A stretch of 64,000 bases of DNA. Source: a bacterium HR28 (GTDB lineage Bacteria > Chloroflexota > Chloroflexia > Thermomicrobiales > Thermomicrobiaceae). The notes below the pieces were generated by a model that worked only from the letters and a program-made list of their open reading frames with translations, made no database searches and was not told where the DNA came from. The position numbers and the translations under genes are program-made. The stretch spans positions 186,001-250,000 of the forward strand of contig BEIE01000002.1 of the NCBI GenBank assembly GCA_002898255.1, given 5' to 3'. Shown piece by piece: positions 42,564 to 51,759 of the stretch (its first letter is position 1; the number at the start of each line of letters is the position of its first letter).

Positions 42564-43421
42564 CTACCGGTACGCCGCCATTAGCCGTCGCCAGGCACCG
42601 CGCCCCCGTACCAGCGCTGCCACCAGTACAAACAGCACCGTCGCCACGAGCACGATAGCGCCTCCCGAGGGGACACTCGCATAGTAGCTGAGATAGAATC
42701 CCACCAGCGCTGCCAATGCCCCAAAGAGCACTGCGAGGATCATCATCGCTGGCAGCCGCCGCGCTACCAACGCTGCCGTCGCCGCGGGCGTCACCAGCAT
42801 CGCCAGCACCAGGACCACGCCCACCGCCTGTACCGAAACCACGACTGTCACCGAGAGCAAGAGCAACAAGAGCAGCTGCAGTGCCCCCACCGGGAGCCCT
42901 GCTGCTTCGGCCACCACAGGATCGAAGTGCGCAAAGAGGAGCTCCTTGTAGAGTGCCACAATCGTCCCCACCACAAGGAGCCCCGCAAGGGCAATCGCCC
43001 AGAGATCACGTGCGCGCACCGCCAAGATATCGCCGAACACGTAACTGAAGAGATCAACCGTGTATGTCCGGATGCCGATCGCCATCAGCACCACGCCAAG
43101 GGCAAAGACCCCGCTAAACACGATGCCGATCGCCGTATCCGTGCTCAAGCCCACCCGCCGCGTTACCCAGCCGATCCCCAGCCCAGCCGCGATCGCCGCC
43201 GCCAGCGCACCGATGTAGAAACTGAATCCAGCCAGGAAGGCCACAACGATCCCGGTAAAGGCGACGTGCGCAAGCGCATCCCCGATAAACGCCAACCCTT
43301 TGAGCACCACGTAGCTCCCAACCATGGCGCAGATCGCCCCAACGAGGACAGCGGCGACGAGCGCCCGTAGGAGAAAGCCATACCGCAACGGTTCGATAAG
43401 CAATTCAACAGCTCCGTTCAT
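42564..43421 (-). CDS. znuB: Zinc/manganese ABC transporter permease
   Basis: This is the membrane channel of a zinc-type metal importer. The 285-residue protein has eight to nine membrane helices and the ABC-3 family motifs: VLKGLAFIGDALAHVAFTGI early on, GLSTDTAIGIVFSGVFALGV in the middle, and VQAVGVVLVLAMLVTPAATA near the ATPase-coupling loop. The ATG at 43421 is chosen because GAGG lies about 6 nt upstream. It overlaps znuC by 17 nt. Zinc rather than manganese is favoured by the neighbouring Fur-family regulator and the His-rich binding protein. Confidence 0.92.
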   Translation of the reverse strand: MNGAVELLIEPLRYGFLLRALVAAVLVGAICAMVGSYVVLKGLAFIGDALAHVAFTGIVVAFLAGFSFYIGALAAAIAAGLGIGWVTRRVGLSTDTAIGIVFSGVFALGVVLMAIGIRTYTVDLFSYVFGDILAVRARDLWAIALAGLLVVGTIVALYKELLFAHFDPVVAEAAGLPVGALQLLLLLLLSVTVVVSVQAVGVVLVLAMLVTPAATAALVARRLPAMMILAVLFGALAALVGFYLSYYASVPSGGAIVLVATVLFVLVAALVRGRGAWRRLMAAYR

Positions 43422-44229
43422 CCCCATCCTCGCCCTCGACCACGATAACCCGATCACCGTACCGCAGGAGCAAAAGGTGAGACTGGAAAGTGCGGTGGAG
43501 CAGTGCCTCGGTGAACACCTCCTGCGGCGGACCGTAGGCAATCACCTCGCGGTTCAGGAGCAGCACCCGGTCGAACCGTTGCGCGACACACGAGAGATCA
43601 TGCGTTGCAACCAGCGCCGTCTTTCCTTGCCGGCAGAGACGCTCGAGAAGCTCAAAGACAAAGTGCTGAGTCGGTGCATCGACCCCACTCACCGGTTCAT
43701 CGAGAAGAAATAACTCTGGCTCCTGCGCAAGCGCACGCGCCAAAAACACGCGCTGCCGTTGACCACCGGAGAGTTCGGCGATGAGCCGATCTCGCTGGTC
43801 AACCAATCCCACCTGCTCCAGCGCCCAGAGCGCCAGCTCCCGATCAGCCTTGCCCGGGCGCCGGAACAGCCCGAGTCGCGGATAGCGTCCCATCAGTGCG
43901 ACGTCGAACACCGTGACGGGAAAGTCCCAGTCGATCGTCTCCCGCTGCGGGATGTAGGCAATGTCGGGGTTCGGCCGTGCCGGCTGTCCCTCGACCAACA
44001 CTCTCCCTTCCCAGGGAGGGAGGAGCCCGAGGAGCGCACGGAAGAGCGTTGACTTACCACTGCCATTTGGTCCGAGGACCCCAACCAGCGCGCCACGCTC
44101 GACCGCGAACCGCACGTTCCGAAGTACTGGCTCGCCGCGCCGGTAACCCGTCGTCAACCCTTCGACCTGGATTACCGGCATCGTCGTCGCTCGCGCCGCT
44201 CGCTCAACCGCGACGACTCCGCTGCCCAT
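43405..44229 (-). CDS. znuC: Zinc/manganese ABC transporter ATPase
   Basis: The 274-residue ATPase has Walker A GPNGSGKST, the Q-loop in YIPQRETIDWDFPVTV (the 'IDWDFP' stretch is typical of metal-ion importers), signature LSGGQRQR, Walker B LFLLDEP and the H-loop His in VATHDLSC. The ATG at 44229 shares its A with the znuA stop (TGATG), so the two are translationally coupled. Confidence 0.93.
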   Translation of the reverse strand: MGSGVVAVERAARATTMPVIQVEGLTTGYRRGEPVLRNVRFAVERGALVGVLGPNGSGKSTLFRALLGLLPPWEGRVLVEGQPARPNPDIAYIPQRETIDWDFPVTVFDVALMGRYPRLGLFRRPGKADRELALWALEQVGLVDQRDRLIAELSGGQRQRVFLARALAQEPELFLLDEPVSGVDAPTQHFVFELLERLCRQGKTALVATHDLSCVAQRFDRVLLLNREVIAYGPPQEVFTEALLHRTFQSHLLLLRYGDRVIVVEGEDGDERSC

Positions 44230-45197
44230 CACCCACGCAACCCTTCGACCACGTTGGTCACGTTCTGCCGCATCATCCCGAGGTAGTCCATCCCCGCTGG
44301 CGCTGCATCACTATAGAGCTCCAACACCCGCACTCCGGCTTCTTGCGCAATCGTCTGCGCCAACTTTGGATTAAACTGCGGTTCGACAAAGATCGCTGGT
44401 ACCCCCTCGGCCCGAATCCGCGCCACCAGTTGCGCCACCTCCTGTGGTGAGGGCTCGCGGCCCGGGCTCAGCACGACAACGCCGACAAGCTCTAGCCCAT
44501 AGTGTGCCGCGAAGTACGGGAATGCGTCGTGGAAGGTCACCAACTTGCGCCGCTCGGGCGGAATCGTTGCAATCTGCTCCTTTGCCCAGGCATCAAAGTT
44601 GCGGATCTCGTCAATGTAGCGTGCGGCGTTGGCCCGATAAATCTCGGCATGGGCTGGGTCAGCCTCCACGAGCCCTGCCGTGATGCGCTCGATGTAGATC
44701 ACCGCAAAGTCGGGATCAAGCCAAAAGTGCGGATTGATGCCATGCTCCTGGTCATGCTCCGGCTCGGGTGTCCCCAGCACGTGCTCTTCCTCAACAGCTA
44801 CGCCCTCCGGCGGCTTTAGGCCCTCAGAAAGGACGATGACCTTCGCCTTGCTCCCAACCGCCTCCAGTTGGCGTTCCATCCAGGGATCGAGCTCGCCGCC
44901 GTTGTACACCACTACCTGTGCCTCGGCAAGCGTGGCAACATCTCGCGGTGTCGGCTGGTAGGTATGCGGGTCAGCTCCTGCCGGCATCACCGCGCTCACC
45001 TCGACGAGTTCCCCGCCCACCGCCTTGACCATACTGGCAAAGATCGGCAGACTCGCCACCACAACCAAGCGGCTCGCTGCCACTCCCGTCACAGCCTCTC
45101 CACCCACCGGCGACTGCACCGTCGGCCGTGGAGCCCGCCCACAAGCTGCCGCGACGAGCCCGAGCAGCACGATGATCGTCACGAGCCATCGCCGCAT
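44229..45197 (-). CDS. znuA: Zinc-binding lipoprotein of ABC importer (ZnuA/TroA family)
   Basis: The 322-residue metal-binding protein has a lipoprotein signal (VLLGLVAAAC) and the cluster A-1 fold: SLPIFASMVKAVGG, MPAGADPHTYQPTPRDVATL with the first metal His, NPHFWLDPDFA with the second, TFHDAFPYFAAHYGL with the third, and a final acidic ligand in ELYSDAAP. A loop with several His and Glu residues (EEEHVLGTPEPEHDQEHG) is the hallmark of zinc-type members. The ATG at 45197 follows GGGAGGAG; a promoter and Fur-family operator lie upstream. Confidence 0.93.
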   Translation of the reverse strand: MRRWLVTIIVLLGLVAAACGRAPRPTVQSPVGGEAVTGVAASRLVVVASLPIFASMVKAVGGELVEVSAVMPAGADPHTYQPTPRDVATLAEAQVVVYNGGELDPWMERQLEAVGSKAKVIVLSEGLKPPEGVAVEEEHVLGTPEPEHDQEHGINPHFWLDPDFAVIYIERITAGLVEADPAHAEIYRANAARYIDEIRNFDAWAKEQIATIPPERRKLVTFHDAFPYFAAHYGLELVGVVVLSPGREPSPQEVAQLVARIRAEGVPAIFVEPQFNPKLAQTIAQEAGVRVLELYSDAAPAGMDYLGMMRQNVTNVVEGLRG

Positions 45198-45219
45198 CGT
45201 CTCCTCCCTGTTGGCTGAA

Positions 45220-45234
45220 TGATACGCCGTCTCA
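45220..45234. promoter_or_regulatory. Second Fur/Zur-like box in the znuA leader
   Basis: TGATACG-C-CGTCTCA has the 7-1-7 inverted-repeat form with one mismatched pair and shares TGATAC with the upstream box. Centre-to-centre distance from that box is 60 nt. It lies about 23 nt before the znuA start codon. Confidence 0.45.
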
Positions 45235-45277
45235 CTCATTAGCGACGTGACCACCCCACACCGACCACATGCTCCTT

Positions 45278-45306
45278 ATGATACTCAGTATCAACTAATC
45301 AGACAA
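45278..45306 (-). promoter_or_regulatory. znuA promoter overlapped by a Fur/Zur-like operator
   Basis: Read on the minus strand, TTGTCT (45306-45301) and TATCAT (45283-45278) are spaced exactly 17 nt. The perfect 15-bp palindrome TGATACT-C-AGTATCA (45279-45293) covers the -10 box and matches the 7-1-7 pattern of Fur-family operators. Zinc-dependent repression by the neighbouring regulator is the natural reading. Confidence 0.65.
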
Positions 45307-45628
45307 CGGAATCGCGTGGGGACACTGCGTTTCTCTCCTGCCCCGAGGGCTACTGGAGGCGACTGCAAATCGCTGAGTTATGGCCGTCGACTCACCTGCA
45401 CGCCCCTCTTCACCCTTACCCTGTTGGATTCCTGTCCCGTCCACCCACCTCGACCCACCACGCCGACTCGCCCACAAGAACGCACGAACGCGCGTGCGAC
45501 AGCGCCCCAAGGCACTTACAGGTCCTTCCAGGCCAAGGGATCGACGCAGCATCCCGCTCTCCCTCGGGAGTACCTCCGTGGCGCGATTCATCTTTTTGCG
45601 CATCGCTGTTCTCAGCGGGGGAACAATC
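45307..45628. other. Gap between the zur-like gene and the znu promoter
   Basis: About 320 nt with no credible gene; a 102-codon minus-strand frame has no domain pattern. The znu operon thus has its own promoter rather than being read from the regulator gene. Confidence 0.45.
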
Positions 45629-46072
45629 CTAGCGGCTCACCGCCATCGTCTCTCCTTGACACGCCTGGCAGAGGCCGCTCAGCTCCAGCCAGTGATCGAG
45701 GATTCGGAATCGCGTCTGATCAGCAATGGAGGCGAGGATCGGCTCCAAGTTGCACCCAGAGAATGCGGCGACCCGGCCACAGCGGACACAGACAACATGA
45801 TGGCGGTGCCCATCACTCGACACAACGTACCGGTGTGTTCCGGATGGATGATGCACCCGCTCGACGACGCCCAGCTCAGCCAGAAGGTCAAGCGTACGAA
45901 ACACCGTGGCCCGCCCGATCGTCGGCTGCACGCGGCGCAGCGCTCGGAAGACGTCCTCGGCCGAGAACGGTTCGCACTGTTCCAAAACGAACTCCACAAT
46001 CGCGCGTCGCGGCCCGGTCACCCGACAGCCACGTTCGTGCATCGTCTCGAGAATCGCCTCTGCCGTTCGCAT
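45629..46072 (-). CDS. zur: Fur family regulator, probably zinc-responsive (Zur)
   Basis: The 147-residue repressor has a winged-helix DNA-binding half (residues 1-80; RVTGPRRAIVEFVLEQCEPFSAEDVF and TIGRATVFRTLDLLAELGVV, read in parts). The dimer/metal half has HRHH (89-92) and the structural zinc cysteines Cys95, Cys98, Cys135 and Cys138. Fur and Zur cannot be separated by sequence alone. Its position directly upstream of znuACB, with two 7-1-7 boxes between them, makes Zur the best name. The ATG at 46072 follows GTGAGGTCGG. Confidence 0.85.
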   Translation of the reverse strand: MRTAEAILETMHERGCRVTGPRRAIVEFVLEQCEPFSAEDVFRALRRVQPTIGRATVFRTLDLLAELGVVERVHHPSGTHRYVVSSDGHRHHVVCVRCGRVAAFSGCNLEPILASIADQTRFRILDHWLELSGLCQACQGETMAVSR

Positions 46073-46771
46073 GACCGACCTCACCGGCTTCAGTATACCT
46101 GTCCCATCGACCATGTCCTCGCATTGCTCGTGTCAACGAGCGGCACGCCGCTCACAGCGCTTACTGCTCGCCACCTGTCCCGGCACGAGCAACAACAAAC
46201 ATATTGCCGCTCCGCGCTGCCCGTTATTGTACGCCGCACCTGCCGGTACGGCATACCGACCATCTCTCCGGCGCTACGAACGCAGTCAGGACTCTCCTCC
46301 TCAGCGTTCTGAAATCGAATCTGAAACCGAAATCAAAGCCACCTCTTTATCAGTCCTCGCCCCCACCATCGATATTGTTGTCTTCTTCTGAATCGGACGC
46401 ATGGTCAGGCACGGGCGCGTAGCGAGGTGAGCATACTGCCCCATTGCAATCTCCCAGCAAGACAACTCTCCAGAATAGAAAACGGTCGGCCCGGGGGTAG
46501 GCAGATTAAGAATGACTGGACATTTGTTACCTAACTTCTCTCGTGTATCGTTTCTCACCGAAACACCAGTGACGAGCGAAAGCTGTTAATTGTTCATCAC
46601 CCCAGCCTCTTTCCCCTGGCGCACGAAACCGGGTGATCGCCACCTACGCGGGGTCAGCACCTGCCCGATCGCCTACTCGCACCGACCCAGGACAGATCGT
46701 CACCCCCTTCCCGGTCGGCAACAAGCCCGCTATCCTCGAGAGCGGACGGATAGCGGACAAGGGGGCGCGCC
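46073..46771. other. Intergenic region with an AT-richer pocket
   Basis: About 700 nt without a supported gene. Positions roughly 46300-46600 are clearly less GC-rich than the surroundings, which may reflect promoter DNA or old insertion. On the minus strand TATACT near 46092 could be the -10 box of the zur-like gene. Confidence 0.4.
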
Positions 46772-47467
46772 ATGCATATCGAACTCGGGCGGCCAGTGAT
46801 GAGTCGCGACGGCAAACGGATCGGTACAGTGGACCAGCTGGTGCTCGACCCCAATACCCGCGAGGTGCAAGCGATCATCGTGCACCGCGGCTGGCTGCTC
46901 AGCGAAGACCGGATCGTCGACCGCGAGCTGATCGACGCGGTTGCACCAGACGGAACAGTGTGGCTTACCCTCGACGCCGAGCGAACCGGAGAACTCCCGC
47001 TTTTCGTTGAGGCCGAGTTCGTGCGCCTCACTGCGGAAGAAGCCGCCAGTCTCCCCTATGTCTGGCCCAGTGGTGGCGGGCTTGGCCCTATCCCGCTATT
47101 GTGGGGCACCCCGGCCCGTGAACCCGTCGTTCCCGACCTCGGTGCTGCACCCTACGAGCCCGGCGGCGGCACTCTGCCGAGCTCGGTTCCCCCTATCACT
47201 CCACCCGTTGAGGTCGAGAGTAATCTCCCTCGAGAGGCTGTTCGCATCGACCGCGGAACTGCTGTCATCGCTAGCGACGGCGAACGGCTTGGCAAGGTCG
47301 AGCATGTGCACCTCAACGAGGATGGCGAAATCGTGAGTCTTGCCGTTGACCCGGGACTCTTTGGAGGTGAGCACCTGCATATCCCAGCCGAATGGATCGC
47401 CGAGATCACCGAGGACGCCGTCCGCCTCTCCGTCGACGCGGCCACGGCCCGTCGCAGGAAGCGATGA
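46772..47467 (+). CDS. Two-domain PRC-barrel protein
   Basis: The 231-residue cytosolic protein holds two PRC-barrel domains: residues about 5-85 (GRPVMSRDGKRIGTVDQLVLDPNTREVQAIIVHRGWL in parts) and about 148-225 (GTAVIASDGERLGKVEHVHLNEDGEIVSLAVDPG in parts). A Pro/Gly-rich linker joins them. PRC barrels bind RNA or protein partners; single-gene copies like this one are often stress-related but no function is assigned. The ATG follows AAGGGGGCG. A hairpin lies just after the stop. Confidence 0.85.
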   Translation: MHIELGRPVMSRDGKRIGTVDQLVLDPNTREVQAIIVHRGWLLSEDRIVDRELIDAVAPDGTVWLTLDAERTGELPLFVEAEFVRLTAEEAASLPYVWPSGGGLGPIPLLWGTPAREPVVPDLGAAPYEPGGGTLPSSVPPITPPVEVESNLPREAVRIDRGTAVIASDGERLGKVEHVHLNEDGEIVSLAVDPGLFGGEHLHIPAEWIAEITEDAVRLSVDAATARRRKR

Positions 47468-47470
47468 GTT

Positions 47471-47506
47471 CTCTCAGGATCCTGCCCTTCAGCCGGGCAG
47501 GCTGAG
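47471..47506 (+). terminator. Hairpin terminator after the PRC-barrel gene
   Basis: CCTGCCC (47480-47486) and GGGCAGG (47494-47500) make the inner stem; TCTCAG (47471-47476) and CTGAGA (47501-47506) extend it past a 3-nt bulge. It begins 4 nt after the stop. There is no long T-run. Confidence 0.55.
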
Positions 47507-47527
47507 AAATGCTCGGCAGAGTAGGGT

Positions 47528-47974
47528 TCAGAAGTGCTCAAGGATGTGGTTGAGGTAGTCGTACACGAGTCCTCGGCGCAGGTCGCTATGCAGTGACTGA
47601 TTGCGGTATGTTCGGAGACACGCGTAGCAGCTCCCGTCGGGCCCGCACCCGCAGCTTCCATTGAGGCGGTCACGTGCATGTTCTAGAACACTGCGGAGGA
47701 CCGTCGGCTCCTCTAGCCGTGCTACCACACCACCGCCTCCTGGGACATCATCGAAGAGCATAATGGCAGGGAAACCGTCACCATAGACCGGTGCTCCACC
47801 GACTTCTATCCCAGGAATTTCCAGGACAAGACTCACACCAGCAACTATGGCTGCAACCAACCCATGACTTAAGGCGAAGACATCGCGACCAGGTACCGGA
47901 AGCAGAAAATCGAGGCGCACGACATCCGTCAGAAAGGAGTGCCCCAAGGCAACGCGCATTGGTTGTCCGCCCAA
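47528..47974 (-). pseudogene. Remnant of a DEAD/DEAH helicase C-terminus (DUF1998)
   Basis: The open frame of about 148 codons reads as only the last part of a DUF1998-containing helicase: LGHSFLTDVVRLDF, then ALSHGLVAAIVAGVSLVLEIPGIEVGG. The zinc site follows, with Cys-Gly-Cys, SCYACLRTYRNQSLHSDLRRG and a final helix. No helicase domains precede it; upstream DNA is non-coding, so it is a 5'-truncated relic. Such proteins include MrfA-like repair helicases and DrmB of DISARM defence systems; the relic alone cannot tell which. Confidence 0.7.
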
Positions 47975-48238
47975 CTCCCTTCGTCACTCACGAGGTCGCA
48001 CAAAGCCCTCGCAAGTGCTCGCTTCTTCGCACCGCACCTCTGTTTCCTGCTCCCGACTCCCCGTGTGATTCATGAAAAAAACCGCGCATGCCCCGCGGAA
48101 CCCACTACGCGATTCGCCGAGGTCAGTGATCACCACAATGTCCCACGCACTCCCGGGATCTCCACCCCGCCCATTCCACGCTCCGGGCAGAACGCCGTGT
48201 GCAACTCCCACGGCATCCTGACCAGCCAGGCGCGAACC

Positions 48239-49150
48239 CTACCCCTGCCACTCCGGCAACGTCGACCGTGCTAGCGTCGCGTCAAACTCCTCGTACGCAA
48301 AGTAGCCGAGAAGCTCATACAGCTCCGCCCGTGTCTGCATCTCGCCCACCAGGCTCCGCGTCGTCCCCTCCGCAGCCAGAGTCCGGTACAACCGCTCCAT
48401 CGCCTTGGCAGCCACCCGCAACGCTGAAACCGGGAACAGCGCAATCCGGTACCCCCACGCGGCCACCTCTGCCGCCGAAAAGGCTGGTGTCTTCCCAAAT
48501 TCCGTTAAGTTAGCGAGCAGCGTCACACCAGGCAGCGCCGCTGCCACCGCACGAAATGCCTCCTCACTCGGCAGCGCCTCCGGGAAAATCGCATCGGCGC
48601 CAGCCGCAAGATACCGCCGTGCCCGCGCCACGACCCCCTCAATCCCCTCCCGCTCATACGCATCGGTCCGGGCAATGACGTACAGGTCTGGTGCCACCTG
48701 TTTGATCGCCCGTACCTTTTGCTCGAGCTCCTCCGGAGGTGCCAGTAGCTTCGCAGAAAGGTGTCCACACTTCTTGGGCTGCTGCTGGTCCTCGATCTGC
48801 ACACCCGCTACCCGCGCCTCAGCCAGCTCCCGCGCAGCACGCGCCGCATTGAGCACACCCCCATACCCCGTGTCGATGTCCACGATCAGCGGGAGCTCGC
48901 TGGCCCGCACAATCTCGCGCGCCCGTTCAACCACTTCCTCCAGACCAACAATTCCCAGATCGGGTAGCCCTCGACTCGCCGTGTACGCCGCCCCCGAAAG
49001 GTACACAGCACGGAATCCCGCGGCCCGCGCCAGCAGCGCCGAAAGTCCATCCCACACCCCGGGAAGCACCACCAACCCCGCAGCCACCAACTCACGGAAT
49101 GTCTGCGCCTGCTCCGCCTGAGACCGCGGCGGCGCGCTGAGCCAGCTCAT
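48239..49150 (-). CDS. prpB: Methylisocitrate lyase PrpB
   Basis: PrpB splits 2-methylisocitrate to pyruvate and succinate, the last step of the methylcitrate cycle for propionyl-CoA. The 303-residue member of the ICL/PEP-mutase family has LPGVWDGLSALLARAAGF, VDIDTGYGG, GVQIEDQQQPKKCGHL with the catalytic Cys loop, and ARTDAYEREGIEGVVARARRY (in parts). It is last in prpC-prpD-prpB, 3 nt after prpD. Confidence 0.92.
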   Translation of the reverse strand: MSWLSAPPRSQAEQAQTFRELVAAGLVVLPGVWDGLSALLARAAGFRAVYLSGAAYTASRGLPDLGIVGLEEVVERAREIVRASELPLIVDIDTGYGGVLNAARAARELAEARVAGVQIEDQQQPKKCGHLSAKLLAPPEELEQKVRAIKQVAPDLYVIARTDAYEREGIEGVVARARRYLAAGADAIFPEALPSEEAFRAVAAALPGVTLLANLTEFGKTPAFSAAEVAAWGYRIALFPVSALRVAAKAMERLYRTLAAEGTTRSLVGEMQTRAELYELLGYFAYEEFDATLARSTLPEWQG

Positions 49151-49153
49151 CGC

Positions 49154-50605
49154 CTACCCCCGGTGCAGCACGTCCATGAAGCGGTCAACCGCCCAGTCTG
49201 GCAGAGTCGGATCATCCAGGAGCAGATACTCAAGCCTCTCGGCACGTCGCTCCGGATAGACCAGCCGCAGCGCCCGGGCCAGCTTCTGGCGCAGAAGCGG
49301 CAATCCCTCCGCCCGCCGCCGCGGATGCCCAATCGGATACTCGACCACCACCCGCTCCGTTTGGCTCCCGTCACGGAATGTCACCTGTACCGCATTGGCG
49401 ATCGACCGCTTTTCCGGATCCAAGTAGTCGCGACTGAACTCCGGGCGCTCCACCACGCGCATCTTGGCAATGAGTGCCGGAATGCGCGGATCGGAGGCCA
49501 CCGGCTCCAAATAGTGCTCATAGCGCAATTCGCCATACAGCAGCGCGACGGCCGTCATATACTGCAGCGAGTGGTCGCGATCTGCCGGGTTAGCAAACGG
49601 ACCCGGCTTGTCGATGATCCGCTTCGCTGACTCCTGTGTCTCAATAACGATTTCCTCGATCTCCTCCCACCGTTCGCGCACCTCGGGGTGGAGTCGCAGT
49701 GCTGCCTCTACGGCCGTTTGACCATGGAACTCCGCCGGGAAGGCGATCTTGAACAGCACATTCTCCATCACGTAGCTACCCAGCGGCCGTGCCAAGACAA
49801 CGGGCTGCCCACGCAGCACCACGTCCTGGAATCCCCACTGCGGCGCACTCAGCGCCGTCGGATATCCAGGCTCTCCACGCAGCGCCAGCCACGCCAAGCG
49901 TACCGCCCGACTCGTTGCGTCAGCTGCCGCCCACGACTTGCGCGGCCCTGTGTTGGGGAAATGCCGGTAGGTGCGCAAGGCCGGCCCATCGATCCAGGCG
50001 TTGGACACCGCGCTGAGTACCTCGTCGAACCCACCTCCCCACAGCGCAGCCGCAACTGCCGCCGAGGCCACCTTGACAAACTGCACGTGGTCGAACCCAA
50101 CGCGGTTCAGGCTGTTCTCGAGCGCGAGAACGCCCTGAATCTCGTAGGCCTTGATCGCCGCGGTCAAGACGTCACGAACCCGATACGGCTCTTCGCCACG
50201 TGCCCTCCGCTGCCGGCTGACAAAGTCGGCCACCGCAAGAATCGCGCCAAAGTTATCCGACGGGTGACCCCACTCCTTGGCCAGCCAGGTATCGTTGTAG
50301 TCCAGCCAGCGGATCAGCGCACTAATCGCAAACGCCCCCTGCACTGGATCAAGCACCAACCGTGTCCCTGGCACCTTCACCCCATCCGGGACCAGCATCC
50401 CGGGGACCACCGGGCCAATCAGCTCCGTACAGTCAGGATGTGTCAACGCCTCACAAGCACAGGCCAGCGAATCCGCCAGAGCCAGTCGCGCCGTCTCGTA
50501 AGCCTTCTCACTCGTAATCTCCGTCTCCACGACGTAGCGCACCAGCTCCACCAGCACCGCATCTGGGGCCGGACGGGCGCCACTACCTCCTTGGCCCACG
50601 CTCAC
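49154..50605 (-). CDS. prpD: 2-methylcitrate dehydratase PrpD
   Basis: PrpD dehydrates 2-methylcitrate in the methylcitrate cycle. The 483-residue protein belongs to the MmgE/PrpD family, with ETARLALADSLACACEAL, ISALIRWLDYNDTWL, GHPSDNFGAILAVADF, then YRHFPNTGPRKSWAAADATS and the C-terminal VEYPIGHPRRRAEGLPLL. Length is normal. prpB begins 3 nt after its stop, and prpC ends 32 nt upstream. Confidence 0.93.
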   Translation of the reverse strand: MSVGQGGSGARPAPDAVLVELVRYVVETEITSEKAYETARLALADSLACACEALTHPDCTELIGPVVPGMLVPDGVKVPGTRLVLDPVQGAFAISALIRWLDYNDTWLAKEWGHPSDNFGAILAVADFVSRQRRARGEEPYRVRDVLTAAIKAYEIQGVLALENSLNRVGFDHVQFVKVASAAVAAALWGGGFDEVLSAVSNAWIDGPALRTYRHFPNTGPRKSWAAADATSRAVRLAWLALRGEPGYPTALSAPQWGFQDVVLRGQPVVLARPLGSYVMENVLFKIAFPAEFHGQTAVEAALRLHPEVRERWEEIEEIVIETQESAKRIIDKPGPFANPADRDHSLQYMTAVALLYGELRYEHYLEPVASDPRIPALIAKMRVVERPEFSRDYLDPEKRSIANAVQVTFRDGSQTERVVVEYPIGHPRRRAEGLPLLRQKLARALRLVYPERRAERLEYLLLDDPTLPDWAVDRFMDVLHRG

Positions 50606-50637
50606 CCCTCCTCTTCACGTCATCCCTCTGCTCACCG

Positions 50638-51759
50638 TTATGGCTTTAAGCCCCGTGGCCCGGTGTACAGCACACGCGGCCGGAAGAGACGATTGTGTGC
50701 ATGCTGCTCGACCACATGCGCAACCAGTCCTGCTGTCCGTGCCGCGAAGAAGATCGGTGTATAGAGATCAATTGGGATGCCGAGCACCCAGTACACCGGC
50801 GCCGCGTAGTAATCGAGGTTCGGGAACAGTCCCTTCTCGCTCCGCATCACATCTTCACCACGCTGGCACATCCGGAGTAGCTTCTCCCCTTCCGGATCGC
50901 CCCGCTCGGTAACCAGCTGGGCCAGCGTCTCTTTGAGGAGCTGAGCCCGCGGATCCATGCGGCGCATGTAGACCCGGTGCCCAAAGCCCATAATCCGTTC
51001 CTTGCGCGCCAGCTTGGCACGAATCAATCGCTCCAAACCCTCCTCATCCCCCGCTTCCAATAACATCTCCATCACTGCTTCGTTCGCACCACCGTGCAGC
51101 GGCCCCTTGAGTGAAGCAACCGCCCCCGTAAGTGCCCCATACAGGTCAGCTAACGTCGACGCAATAACCCGCGCCGCAAACGTCGAGTTGGGCAGCTCGT
51201 GCTCGCTATACGCAATCAGGGTCTGATCAAAGGCCCGCACCTCAGCCGCACTTGGCTCGCGACCGGTGATCATCCAGAGAAAGTTCTCCGGATAGGAGCG
51301 CCGGTCGTCGGGCAGGAGCGGCTCATTCCCCTCAGCCACTCGAATGAGGTTCGCCACAATCGTCGCTGACTGCGCGATGACACGTAGCCCGCTCGCTCGG
51401 TCCTGTTCCGGATCGGCCGAGTTCGCCGCCTGATCCCAGCCGCCAAGCGCAGAAATCGCCGTGCGCAGTCGATCCATAGCATCCATCTGACGCGGTAGAA
51501 GGCGGAGAATCTGCCAGAGCTCCGCTGGCACGTTGGCAGCAGCCAGCAACTGACGCTCGAGTTCCGCTCGCCCCCTCTCGTCCGGCAGGGAACCGTGTAC
51601 CAAAAGGCCGACCACATCGACGTACGTCCGCTGACGAGCCAGGTCGAGGAGGTTGTAACCGCGAACAACGATTTCCTCGTGATCGACGTCCAGATATGAG
51701 ATGCTCGTTTCAGTGGCAATGACCCCCTCAAGCCCGGGGCGGTACTCTACAGCACCCAT
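50638..51759 (-). CDS. prpC: 2-methylcitrate synthase / citrate synthase PrpC
   Basis: PrpC condenses propionyl-CoA with oxaloacetate. The 373-residue type II citrate-synthase-fold protein has GLEGVIATETSISYLD at the start, the catalytic His in LKGPLHGGANEAVMEML, the second His in GFGHRVYMRRMDPR, and the C-terminal Arg segment of the family. It cannot be told from plain citrate synthase by eye, but the operon with prpD and prpB favours 2-methylcitrate synthase. On the minus strand TAGAAT about 54 nt upstream of the ATG is a possible -10 box. Confidence 0.9.
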   Translation of the reverse strand: MGAVEYRPGLEGVIATETSISYLDVDHEEIVVRGYNLLDLARQRTYVDVVGLLVHGSLPDERGRAELERQLLAAANVPAELWQILRLLPRQMDAMDRLRTAISALGGWDQAANSADPEQDRASGLRVIAQSATIVANLIRVAEGNEPLLPDDRRSYPENFLWMITGREPSAAEVRAFDQTLIAYSEHELPNSTFAARVIASTLADLYGALTGAVASLKGPLHGGANEAVMEMLLEAGDEEGLERLIRAKLARKERIMGFGHRVYMRRMDPRAQLLKETLAQLVTERGDPEGEKLLRMCQRGEDVMRSEKGLFPNLDYYAAPVYWVLGIPIDLYTPIFFAARTAGLVAHVVEQHAHNRLFRPRVLYTGPRGLKP

